From positions 34,339 to 98,338 of the forward strand of contig CAZIOB010000191.1 of the NCBI GenBank assembly GCA_964540755.1: a stretch of DNA of 64,000 nucleotides. The letters are read 5' to 3'. This DNA comes from JAAYJR01 sp964540755 (GTDB lineage Bacteria; Bacteroidota; Bacteroidia; Bacteroidales; Prolixibacteraceae). The notes below the pieces were generated by a model that did no database searches, had not been told where the DNA came from, and was given only the letters and a program-made list of their open reading frames with translations. Positions 26,193 to 34,479 of this stretch are shown here, in pieces. Position 1 is the first letter of the stretch. The number at the start of each line of letters is the position of its first letter. Position numbers and translations under genes: made by a program.

Positions 26193-27494
26193 ATGGCCAT
26201 GAAAGTTAATTTATCAGTTTGGAAAGCGATCCTCAAAATATTTTGGGGATTTTTTGTTCTGGCATTCATCGCGGGATGCCAGGAAGACCCTTTTCCTTTG
26301 GAGAAATTTGATCCAGGTTCTGAGAAGAGTGGTGTTCTGCAGAGTGTTCCCATGAGCGGAACCCTATCCAATGGCGCTTTATATGAAATTTGTTTGCCTG
26401 AGATGTGGAATATCCTTCCGGCAAAGGTAATGATCGTTTATGCCCATGGTTACCGTGACGCAGACAAATCATTGATTCTGCCTGTTGATTCGATTTTGGT
26501 TACTTCTGAACCAGAAGTTTATATTGGGATCAGGGAATTCATTATGAATCAAGGTATAGGCTATGCGTCCACGAGTTACCGGGCTAACGGGCTCATCGTT
26601 CCTGAGGCGGTTGAGGATATCGTTTTGCTCCGGGAGACGATTGACGCTTTTTTTGCCACACATTCAGAAGAATATGATCCTCCGGAGGCTATTGTATTGG
26701 TGGGACCTTCAGAGGGCGGACTGGTTACAGTGCTTACCATTGAACAAAATCCAGGACTATTTAATGCTGCGATAGCTACCTGCTGCCCTATCGGCGATTT
26801 TTACAAGCAGTTGCAATATTACGGGGATGCGCATGTATTGTTTAAATACTTTTTTGGTCCTAGTATCGGGGGGATCAACCTTGGCAGTCCCAAAGGGGTA
26901 TCGAAGCGGACTATGGATGCATGGAATGACGAAAGTCTGACGGATGCGATCAGTGACGTACTGGAGAAGGATTTTATGTACAATGAAGGCCGGAAGGTGA
27001 TACAATTTGTTGCCTGTGCAAATATTCCTGTGGATTTCAGCGATCCCTACAAGGTGGGTCAGGCAATCCTGGAGGTATTGCGTTTTCCGGTCAAAGCCAC
27101 AAATGATGCTATATACCGTCTTGAAGGAAATCCTTACAACAATAAGTTTCCCCGGCGAGAATATTCCGGATCATTTGACGACAGGAAACTCAATCTAACC
27201 GTGGAGCGGATCATGCGGCATGATTGGCAAAGAGCTGCTGAAAAAGTAACTACCTGTTTTGAGACTTCAGGAGTATTGATGACACCTCTGATTACGATGC
27301 ATACCGAGTTTGATCATGTCTCCTTTTTTGAGCATCAGGTGCTTTATCAAGGTAAAGTGAGTGCTAACAGCCCTTATCCGGAAATATTAACTCAAATACC
27401 TGTAATGGGGAGGTATGGGCATTGCACTTTCACTGCGTCTGAACTCGGGGATGTTCTTTCTGAACTTATGAACATGTTGTATCCTTTACCTTAA
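26193..27494 (+). CDS. Secreted lipoprotein alpha/beta hydrolase
   Basis: This 433-residue protein has a lipoprotein signal (VLAFIAGC, lipid Cys at 29) and an alpha/beta hydrolase fold: VIVYAHGYRD-type oxyanion region near 82-89, nucleophile elbow VGPSEGG with S173, and a late TEFDHVSFFEHQV segment that can supply acid and His. It is likely an extracytoplasmic esterase or peptidase of unknown substrate. The DNA is more GC-rich than neighbouring genes, which suggests transfer. ATG positions at 26193 and 26199 are both possible. Confidence 0.7.
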   Translation: MAMKVNLSVWKAILKIFWGFFVLAFIAGCQEDPFPLEKFDPGSEKSGVLQSVPMSGTLSNGALYEICLPEMWNILPAKVMIVYAHGYRDADKSLILPVDSILVTSEPEVYIGIREFIMNQGIGYASTSYRANGLIVPEAVEDIVLLRETIDAFFATHSEEYDPPEAIVLVGPSEGGLVTVLTIEQNPGLFNAAIATCCPIGDFYKQLQYYGDAHVLFKYFFGPSIGGINLGSPKGVSKRTMDAWNDESLTDAISDVLEKDFMYNEGRKVIQFVACANIPVDFSDPYKVGQAILEVLRFPVKATNDAIYRLEGNPYNNKFPRREYSGSFDDRKLNLTVERIMRHDWQRAAEKVTTCFETSGVLMTPLITMHTEFDHVSFFEHQVLYQGKVSANSPYPEILTQIPVMGRYGHCTFTASELGDVLSELMNMLYPLP

Positions 27495-27530
27495 GAAGAA
27501 CAGAAAATATTATTTATATTTTGACAGGGC

Positions 27531-28142
27531 ATGAATAATATTTTCCGGTTACAATCAGGTTTTGTAAAAGGAGGAGATTCCCCATATTCTTTTAATTTTA
27601 CAGTATCAATGAATTTCAAAGGCAGGGCCATTAACAACAAATCGTTTCACCGAATAATTCCAAACCTGCCGGAATCATTAAGATCAAGAGTAATGAAGGA
27701 GGAATCTATGAGTTTTAAAGAGGAGTGCATTTTGATTGCTGAGCTTGAGCCGGATGAAAAAAGTATGAAAGTAGAGAAATGGGAATGCAGTGATCCTGTT
27801 AATAACACTTCACCACAGCCATTACTGGCCGCTTCACCTCTGAATTTTTTTGTTCCTGTCCGAATATGGCAGATAGGGGAAAAGATTTATTTAAGTCATG
27901 GTTTCCTTGACGGTGTTAATAATTATTTTCCTTCCTGGGATGATCCGAGAAGTTCAAATAAGAATCAGCCTTTAGGAGCAAGGTGTGATGGTACTTTTGG
28001 AAGAATGGGTGAATATATTGAAATCCCTTACAGTAAATTCATAAACGGGGAAACCATCATTCTTCATCCAAAAGATGTATCCGATCATAATGATGATGTA
28101 TGGCAATGGCAGACCAACTGGACGGTGACGATTAATCCATAA
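27531..28142 (+). CDS. Hypothetical protein
   Basis: This 203-residue protein has no signal peptide or membrane segment and no recognised domain. It looks beta-rich and soluble, with aromatic motifs such as PVRIWQIGEKIYLSHGFLDG and a Trp-rich end (DDVWQWQTNWTVTINP). It begins 36 bases after the hydrolase gene, so they may share a transcript, and converges on the methyltransferase gene with a 4-base gap. Confidence 0.5.
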   Translation: MNNIFRLQSGFVKGGDSPYSFNFTVSMNFKGRAINNKSFHRIIPNLPESLRSRVMKEESMSFKEECILIAELEPDEKSMKVEKWECSDPVNNTSPQPLLAASPLNFFVPVRIWQIGEKIYLSHGFLDGVNNYFPSWDDPRSSNKNQPLGARCDGTFGRMGEYIEIPYSKFINGETIILHPKDVSDHNDDVWQWQTNWTVTINP

Positions 28143-28146
28143 GGAT

Positions 28147-29730
28147 CTAACCGTTGAAAAATTCATCCTTAATAATTTGGTCAATTTTACCTAATAATGA
28201 TTTATTTAATTGTTTTTTGTATTCATCGTAGAGGTCTAAAATATCATTCTGTCTTGAATGAGATAGTAAATTCAAATCAACCATTTTAGCTTTGTTTAAA
28301 TCATTTGGTTCAAATTTCTTAAGACCATTTCCATACTCTCTTCTATTGTCATTGAAAATTTCCATTGCAGTATCAGTCAATAGATAAGCAAAAAGTAAAT
28401 CAATATTCAAATTTGAAAACAAATCAGATTCCACAGGATAAACACAGTGAAAAGTAGTTAGATTAGAAATATTTGCTTCATTTCTAATGAATCTTAAACC
28501 ATTGCGATTAAACACAGAAACCCATATCGGAGATGGTGGTCTTTTTTCTAACGCATACCAAGGAGTACGACATTTTGTCAAATATTTCTCATTTACTTTT
28601 CTGGATTCACCAATCTTGATGTAATTTGCAACGCTACTTTCTTGCGAGTCAATTGCATTAAACAAATAAACCAATTCATCACGTTCAACTAAACTTTTAA
28701 AATCGTTATTTGTAAAAAATTGTCCTTTTACATCTTTTGCTTTACAAATGCATGGCTGAAGATATTCTTTTGATATTGAATATTTCTCAGCTTTTGATTT
28801 GCTAAAAGTAAAGTATTCATTAGCTCCTGTAGCAATTCCTCTAACTACCTTTGCGTAATTTGAAAAAGGAATTAAATTTTTATATGAGTCAGAATTCTGC
28901 TTTTGATAATACTTTCTCCATTTTACAGAAGCATCTAATTCATTTTGAGGATAAATATGTTCACCATTAGTATTAGGATAATTTACAATATAATTTCTGA
29001 TGCTTTCTAAATCCGATTTTGAATAAATTGTCGAAAAATTAACTTTCTCTTGGTTATCATCTTTAGCCAAAAGCAAGATGGAAGCAGTCGTTAAAGCATC
29101 ATCAAAAACAGTTTCTTCAAAATCAATTACAAATAAATGACGTAATGTCTTTGATTTAATCAAATAGTCTTTTACTAACGTGCCATAATCTGAATTTAAA
29201 AATTCAGATGGTATTATATATGCAGCCCTACCATTAGGTGCTAATTGATAAACTGATTTTAAAAGAAAAAGAGTATATAAATTGGTAAATCCATTGAATT
29301 TGAAATTAAGCTTATCCTCAACTTCCCGCAAAATGTTTTTATTATCAAAATCATGAAATTTGAAATATGGAGGATTACAAATTATCCCATCGTATTTGTT
29401 TCCCCAGTCATTAAACATATAATCCTCTAAAAGTAGATCTATTGAGTTAAATGTCTGAAAATAATTTGATGCCACTTGGTGTATTATTGGATCAATTTCA
29501 AACCCTTTTATACTTATGTCTGTTTTGCGATTTAAAAGTTCACGAGAAAAAACACCAAGACCAAAAGCAGGCTCTAAAACTGTTTTTAAATTTTTATTTC
29601 CAAGAATCCAATTTGCCATTAATTCAGCAATTGGTTGCGGTGTAAAAAACTGCGCGAATTTTTTACGATGCTTTATGTCTGTATTAGCGACATAATCTTG
29701 TTCGATTGTATGAGTTTTTACATTTGACAT
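28147..29730 (-). CDS. Type II adenine-specific DNA methyltransferase
   Basis: This 527-residue N6-adenine methyltransferase protects host DNA from the partner endonuclease. The SAM-binding motifs are in gamma order: KFAQFFTPQPIAELM (motif X), VLEPAFGLGVF (motif I) and the catalytic ICNPPYF with NPPY at 119-122; the C-terminal half would be the target-recognition domain. Its ATG shares one base with the stop of the endonuclease gene (TAATG), so the two are translationally coupled. It is the last gene of the operon. Confidence 0.88.
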   Translation of the reverse strand: MSNVKTHTIEQDYVANTDIKHRKKFAQFFTPQPIAELMANWILGNKNLKTVLEPAFGLGVFSRELLNRKTDISIKGFEIDPIIHQVASNYFQTFNSIDLLLEDYMFNDWGNKYDGIICNPPYFKFHDFDNKNILREVEDKLNFKFNGFTNLYTLFLLKSVYQLAPNGRAAYIIPSEFLNSDYGTLVKDYLIKSKTLRHLFVIDFEETVFDDALTTASILLLAKDDNQEKVNFSTIYSKSDLESIRNYIVNYPNTNGEHIYPQNELDASVKWRKYYQKQNSDSYKNLIPFSNYAKVVRGIATGANEYFTFSKSKAEKYSISKEYLQPCICKAKDVKGQFFTNNDFKSLVERDELVYLFNAIDSQESSVANYIKIGESRKVNEKYLTKCRTPWYALEKRPPSPIWVSVFNRNGLRFIRNEANISNLTTFHCVYPVESDLFSNLNIDLLFAYLLTDTAMEIFNDNRREYGNGLKKFEPNDLNKAKMVDLNLLSHSRQNDILDLYDEYKKQLNKSLLGKIDQIIKDEFFNG

Positions 29731-30830
29731 TAAAAGCTTTCTTTTTCAATTCCTAAAATTTCAATCAGATTATCAACATCTAAAACAGCTTTACCTCCTT
29801 CAAATGTTACATAGAAAAGCAAACGACCTCTTGCCATTTCTTTTCTGACACTCTTGTGTTCCGGCTCTTCGACTTTGTTCGCTATGAGTGTGCCAGATTT
29901 AGAGTTAATCTTAATGGTGGTCTTGTTCTGATTTTTATTGTCTTTCTCAACTGAAAAAACCTTTCCTTCATTATCAGGATTAGCAATAAAAGTCAAAATT
30001 TGCTCAAATGATATTCCATAAACTTTGTCAAAGAAAACTTGAAAGTAAAAATGAGGCACATTAAATATTTCTATCCATTTGAAGACCACCTTAATATCTT
30101 CTACTTTGGGAGTAATGCTTAAGAAATCTCTCTTTTGTATTTCTTTAACAGCAGTTTTAAGTACTTTAAATAAACCACTTAATTCCGTTAACCGTTCATT
30201 TGCATACCAACCAGGTGTATTAAAACTTAAAGCATGGATAGTTTCAGCATCTATGCTTTTTAAAATCGGGATGTACTTTTTTCTGTTACTATGCACCAGT
30301 AAATCCAAATATTCGGTTAATATTTTATCACGAATTTCAAGAGCTAATTTTAAATTATTTTTAGTACGTGAGTCCATTGCCTTCTCATATTGGTCAATAA
30401 GAAATGCGCTTGAACGAATTTCCAGTCCTGCAATAGATTTCTTCACATAATCCGTAATTTTATCATGAGGGATTTTGCTTATATCAAACCCTAAGTTTTC
30501 GTTAAAATCATGTTTTCGAAAAATTAAGATATCTGGCCTTTTGCCAATTGTATCCAACTCATCTTGGAATTCTTGAAAAAAGTCAGTAAAACCATCATCA
30601 CCTGCAATTAAGTCATCCGATTTACCATATCTAACTGCTACATAATTTTTTGAAGTTTCATTTATTGCATTGAAAATCAAATCTTCTGCCCAGTCTCCTT
30701 GCTGCTTGTTTGTAATAAAGTTTGACGAAACTTGTGTTGGGATTCTTGCAGGTGTTCTATCTATATTAAAGTCTACCAAAGATGCAGGTACCTCTTTTGT
30801 CAGTTCAGTTATTTTATCAAAATATGTCAT
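29730..30830 (-). CDS. AccI-family type II restriction endonuclease
   Basis: This 366-residue protein lies between a controller gene and the methyltransferase. Segments such as ARIPTQVSSNFITNKQQGDW, VAVRYGKSDDLIAGDDGF and KRPDILIFRK resemble AccI-family enzymes, which cut GTMKAC; this is recalled, not searched. RPDILIF followed by IAGLEIRSS could give the D..ExR-type metal site. The ATG at 30830 overlaps the controller stop (ATGA); an upstream ATG at 30845 is also possible. It cuts invading unmethylated DNA. Confidence 0.65.
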   Translation of the reverse strand: MTYFDKITELTKEVPASLVDFNIDRTPARIPTQVSSNFITNKQQGDWAEDLIFNAINETSKNYVAVRYGKSDDLIAGDDGFTDFFQEFQDELDTIGKRPDILIFRKHDFNENLGFDISKIPHDKITDYVKKSIAGLEIRSSAFLIDQYEKAMDSRTKNNLKLALEIRDKILTEYLDLLVHSNRKKYIPILKSIDAETIHALSFNTPGWYANERLTELSGLFKVLKTAVKEIQKRDFLSITPKVEDIKVVFKWIEIFNVPHFYFQVFFDKVYGISFEQILTFIANPDNEGKVFSVEKDNKNQNKTTIKINSKSGTLIANKVEEPEHKSVRKEMARGRLLFYVTFEGGKAVLDVDNLIEILGIEKESF

Positions 30831-31120
30831 ATACTTTTTCCGCATTTAAGTTCTTTTTCTGCTACTTTAAGAACATCAATTGCTTTTTCTTCATCCTTCA
30901 CAATATATAATACCTTACTTGCTAACCATAAAGTTTCTAATTCTGAATATGATATGTTGAATAATTCACTTAGCGTTTTTAAATGTTCTTTTTTTAAAAT
31001 TTTTTGATTCCTTTCAACTTTGCTAATAAAAGCATCGCCAACCTTAAGTTTATACGCCAATTCCCGTTGTAGCATTCCTGATTCTTCTCTAAGACTTTTT
31101 ATTTTATAACCAATTGTCAT
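30827..31120 (-). CDS. XRE-family regulator of the restriction-modification operon
   Basis: The 97-residue protein has an N-terminal helix-turn-helix (YKIKSLREESGMLQRELAYKLKVGDAFISKVER) and a helical C-terminal extension (VLYIVKDEEKAIDVLKVAEKEL). As the first gene of the operon it probably delays endonuclease expression until methylation is established. The start at 31120 (MTIGYKIK) fits the domain; 31153 would add 11 residues. It is longer than classical C proteins. Confidence 0.8.
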   Translation of the reverse strand: MTIGYKIKSLREESGMLQRELAYKLKVGDAFISKVERNQKILKKEHLKTLSELFNISYSELETLWLASKVLYIVKDEEKAIDVLKVAEKELKCGKSI

Positions 31121-31153
31121 TTTCCTAAAATTGACTTTCCCGATTTTGGTCAA

Positions 31154-31575
31154 ATTTAATTCTTTTTTCTGAAACTTGTTAACCTTAGGTTGATAAAATT
31201 TAGCTCTTTAGGTTTTTTCTTTGGAGCAATGTGTTGGCAAAAAACCCAGATATGCAAAATGTGCGAGGGCTTTTCAGTATGCCGCACGAAGGTTCGGGTG
31301 TATGGTGAGTAAATAGTGGGTTTGGGCTTTCCGAAATTAGTCAGCGATTGTGCCACACAATATCACTTTATTATGATAACACAAAGGACATTACCAACTG
31401 AAAATGAGACTGTTAACGAGGTGCTATATGATAGTACATTCTTATTTCCCGAAAACAATACATCCTTATTTTCTAATTTTATGACATATTTATTTTCTGG
31501 TTACAAATGTTACAGTATTAAATTAAAAAACATAGATAATTAGCTGTTGTATAGCTTGTTATCGAAGTTTTTCAG
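31154..31575. other. Gene-free stretch containing the right 26-bp repeat
   Basis: These 422 bases lie between the restriction operon and tRNA-Leu. They include the right copy of the direct repeat at 31437-31462 and should contain the operon's promoter, but no clear consensus pair or gene was found. Confidence 0.4.
31437..31462. repeat. 26-bp direct repeat, right copy
   Basis: This stretch is identical over 26 bases to 14629-14654 and in the same orientation. Similarity continues 5 bases upstream (ATAGT) and ends within a few bases downstream. It lies 114 bases before tRNA-Leu, at the right edge of the variable region. Confidence 0.6.
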
Positions 31576-31659
31576 TACCCGGAGCGGGAATCGAACCCGC
31601 ACTCTGTTGCCAGAACTGGATTTTGAATCCAGCGCGTCTACCAATTCCGCCACCCGGGC
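31576..31659 (-). tRNA. tRNA-Leu (anticodon CAA)
   Basis: On the minus strand the 84-base sequence has acceptor GCCCGGG pairing with TCCGGGT (two G-U pairs), D arm with GAATTGGTAGACGC, anticodon stem CTGGA/TCCAG around TTCAAAA giving CAA (codon TTG), a long variable arm (TTCTGGCAACAGAGT) typical of tRNA-Leu, and T arm GCGGG-TTCGATT-CCCGC. No CCA is encoded. Confidence 0.95.
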
Positions 31660-32056
31660 TTGAAAATTTTTAAAAATGGTGTGTAAAGCTAATTATTTCA
31701 GAGTAATCTGGCAAGATATTATTTTAAAATCTCTTTTGTATCCATTCTTCCTGTTATATTTCCATAAACAATAAGTGCAAAAGCTGCCTAAAAATAATAT
31801 TAGCCAGGCAATGCCAATTATAACAAAAATTTTATGCTGCTTCATTCCGGAATCCCTTGTTCAGGTGCAGCGTGGGTCAGCCAAAATCCGGAATCAAAAA
31901 AAATTACAGTATTAGTAAAAATACAAATCTGATAATTGAACTAAATCAATTAAAAATTCGTTTTATATAATGTATTAAATTTAATTGCGTTAGTAAAAAT
32001 AATTTTTAACCGGTATAAATATTTAGGGAAACAACAATGAATTAAAAAATTTATTA
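31660..32056. other. Gene-free stretch after tRNA-Leu
   Basis: These 397 bases contain no gene that can be supported on either strand. The tRNA-Leu promoter must lie in the first part; TAGCTTTA about 30 bases upstream of the tRNA is a one-mismatch -7 candidate without a good -33 partner. Confidence 0.35.
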
Positions 32057-32203
32057 ATGAAAGCAGAATTTCATAATAAGCCGATTGATTTAATTTTAAA
32101 TGTTCTTAAATTTAATTTTAATCCGGAGTTGACAATAAACGAAGGACAATATATTTTGTCAAAACATAAAAAGAAAATAACAGAAAATTTAGTAAGAAAG
32201 TAA
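32057..32203 (+). CDS. Short DUF4974-like (FecR C-terminal) protein or remnant
   Basis: The 48-residue frame reads MKAEFHNKPIDLILNVLKFN and then ends in a QYILSKHKKK strand. This pattern, a strand, a helix starting after NKP, and a final YILSK strand, matches the DUF4974 domain at the C-terminus of Bacteroidota FecR anti-sigma factors. There is no room for the membrane or FecR part, so it is either a relic or a stand-alone STN-type module. It lies 60 bases before a gene that also starts with an STN-type domain. Confidence 0.4.
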   Translation: MKAEFHNKPIDLILNVLKFNFNPELTINEGQYILSKHKKKITENLVRK

Positions 32204-32263
32204 ACAGTTTAAAGCCTTTCTGAAAGTAAAATACTGTTACAATTAAATATAAAAACAAAGGAT

Positions 32264-33823
32264 ATGAAAACGATAATAAAATTTAGAAATGTAATGATCC
32301 TTGTATTTGCCATCCTGACAATTTCATCACAGGAAAATTTTGCCCAGGATAAAAATCAAATACTCGATCAGAATATAAGTATATTTGCAGAAGACGAGCC
32401 ATTATCAGATGTTATAGAAAAAATATGCAATTATTTGAATCTTGATTATTCATACAATTCAAATATTGTTTCTGATAAGAAAGTAAACCTGAATATTTCC
32501 AATAAACCAATAAAATTTGTTCTTGATAAATTAATGAAAGATTTTTACCTGCTATTTGAAATTGAGGACAACATAATGGTAGTAAGGGATTATATCTCCC
32601 TTGATGAAAGTATGGACTTTGACAGGAGTAATTACCAGGTTCCCGGCATAAACAGAGGATTTCTTTTTAATGATCCCCGGAATAAGTCCATAACCATTGA
32701 TTTTAAATCAGCCAGTAATCTTATCATTATCCCGGTCAGAATTAATGATTCGGATACTTTAAATTTCATACTTGATACAGGAGTTCGATTTCCCATAATT
32801 ACAGAACTGCCTTTTGTTAATAAACTTAACCTGAACTATATGATGCCCTTAAAAATCAAGGGACTGGGAGAAGATCAGGAATTAACAGCTTACAGGTCGG
32901 GTAATAATACTATTAGTCTTGACAGATTAACTGCAAGCAACCAGGAAATACAGATGATAATTGATGAACATTTTCAAATATCTCATCTATTAGGAATTCC
33001 AGTCCACGGACTGATAGGATTTAATCTGTTCAAAAACTTTATAGTAAAAATTGATTATAGCGCTGAAAAGCTGACTTTATACAGGCCGGAGCATTATAAA
33101 TATCGCGATCGAAGAAGAGATATTATCCTGCCACTGCATTTCGATGATAATAAACCATTTGTCCGCACCAGTATCGTAACAGAAAACTTAAAAGAGGTAC
33201 CTGTTAAATTGCTTGTTGACACCGGGGCGAGTGATGCATTATGGCTTTCTGAAAAATCAGATGAGCGTATAGAGTTACCTGATAAATATATTGAAACCTT
33301 TTTAGGTCGGGGACTCAGCGGTGATCTTTTTGGCGCAAAAGGAAGAATTGACGGTATTTGGGTAGGCCCCCTGGTATTAAGCCGTCCCATTGTTGCGTAT
33401 CCGAATTCCGAATTGATAGACCAGCTCATATCAAATAATGATCGTAATGGCACTTTAGGAGCAGAAATTTTAAGGAGATTTGAGGTGACGCTTGACTATC
33501 GCAATAGCCGTCTAACTTTAAGACCAACAGCAAAGGTTAACGAGGACTTTTCATATAATATGAGCGGTATGGAAGTTATTAATCCGATGCCCGGATTACC
33601 TGTTTTTACCATAACGAATATCCGTGAAGATTCGCCGGCTTATTACGCAGGATTAAAAGAAAACGACCAGATCCTTTCTCTCAACAGCAATCACCACAAA
33701 TCACTTGAATTGAATGATATCAATCTGCTGCTTCAAAGCAGGGAAAACAAAAAAATACGTATCACTGTGCTTAGAGACGGAGAGGAATATAAAACTTCGT
33801 TTGAACTTAAAAAGCTCTTTTAA
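32264..33823 (+). CDS. Exported STN - double aspartyl protease - PDZ protein
   Basis: This 519-residue protein has a signal peptide (to about FAQ at 28), an STN-like domain (residues 35-110), then two retropepsin-like lobes: FILDTGVRFPIIT with D171-T-G and LLVDTGASDALW with D319-T-G, and finally a PDZ domain (about 430-515, NIREDSPAYYAGLKENDQIL). Two DTG lobes in one chain suggest a pepsin-like internal dimer, and PDZ suggests peptide recognition. It should act in the periplasm. The STN domain in front of a protease is unusual. It is transcribed alone. Confidence 0.8.
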   Translation: MKTIIKFRNVMILVFAILTISSQENFAQDKNQILDQNISIFAEDEPLSDVIEKICNYLNLDYSYNSNIVSDKKVNLNISNKPIKFVLDKLMKDFYLLFEIEDNIMVVRDYISLDESMDFDRSNYQVPGINRGFLFNDPRNKSITIDFKSASNLIIIPVRINDSDTLNFILDTGVRFPIITELPFVNKLNLNYMMPLKIKGLGEDQELTAYRSGNNTISLDRLTASNQEIQMIIDEHFQISHLLGIPVHGLIGFNLFKNFIVKIDYSAEKLTLYRPEHYKYRDRRRDIILPLHFDDNKPFVRTSIVTENLKEVPVKLLVDTGASDALWLSEKSDERIELPDKYIETFLGRGLSGDLFGAKGRIDGIWVGPLVLSRPIVAYPNSELIDQLISNNDRNGTLGAEILRRFEVTLDYRNSRLTLRPTAKVNEDFSYNMSGMEVINPMPGLPVFTITNIREDSPAYYAGLKENDQILSLNSNHHKSLELNDINLLLQSRENKKIRITVLRDGEEYKTSFELKKLF

Positions 33824-34019
33824 GTATAAGTATTAACATAGATGAAAGTCATAAAATAAAGCTCCTTGCGTAAACGTTTCAATCGAAATAATTATTAATT
33901 ATATCGATTGGGTTTTCGGTAAATGAACTCATAGATCCCCTGACAATCTTTTCTTAATACTTTGGGTTCATACAATTTTCCTTAATTTTGAATAAATTTT
34001 AAGGGTTACATCAGATATT

Positions 34020-34364
34020 ATGAAACAGTTTACAACGAGACAAAATAAAGTTTCAAGACTGGTACAACGTGAAATGGCAGATATTTTTCTACAGCTGAAT
34101 AAATCAAAATACAGGGGAAAAATTATTACAGTGACTGTTGTCAGGGTGACAAAGGATATGAGTATAGCACGCATTTATCTGAGTATTTTTCCTTCGGAAT
34201 ATATTAAAGATATCTTGAACGAAATCAAATCAAACAAAAGGTCAATAAGGGGGGAACTGGGAAGAAGGATAGGTAAAAGCGTAAGGATTGTCCCTGAACT
34301 CGAATTTTACATAGATGACAGTCTTGATTACATAGAACATATTAATGAGTTGCTACATCATTAA
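34020..34364 (+). CDS. rbfA: Ribosome-binding factor A
   Basis: This 114-residue protein is a 30S maturation factor that binds the 16S 5' helix region. It has the KH-like fold pattern of the family: TRQNKVSRLVQREMADIFLQ at the start, VTVVRVTKDMSIARIYLSIF and the end ELEFYIDDSLDYIEHINELL, where the SLDYIEHI-type ending is the family signature. Length is normal. It is followed after 115 bases by an ABC permease. Confidence 0.92.
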   Translation: MKQFTTRQNKVSRLVQREMADIFLQLNKSKYRGKIITVTVVRVTKDMSIARIYLSIFPSEYIKDILNEIKSNKRSIRGELGRRIGKSVRIVPELEFYIDDSLDYIEHINELLHH

Positions 34365-34365
34365 A

Positions 34366-34380
34366 GTCTGTCTATAAAGG
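34366..34380. repeat. Single end of the dispersed hairpin element (possible relic)
   Basis: GTCTGTCTATAAAGG directly follows rbfA and matches the terminal 15 bases of the elements at 5629, 8131 and 57006 with one or two differences. No inner sequence or opposite end follows, so it is either a deletion remnant or chance. Confidence 0.3.
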
Positions 34381-34479
34381 CCGGTTATTACGTTATGGTT
34401 GTCAACATATTCCGGCATGCCATATTTTTAATTAATTTGTAGTTTAAAATAACTATTAACGAAAGGATTAATCCATTAG

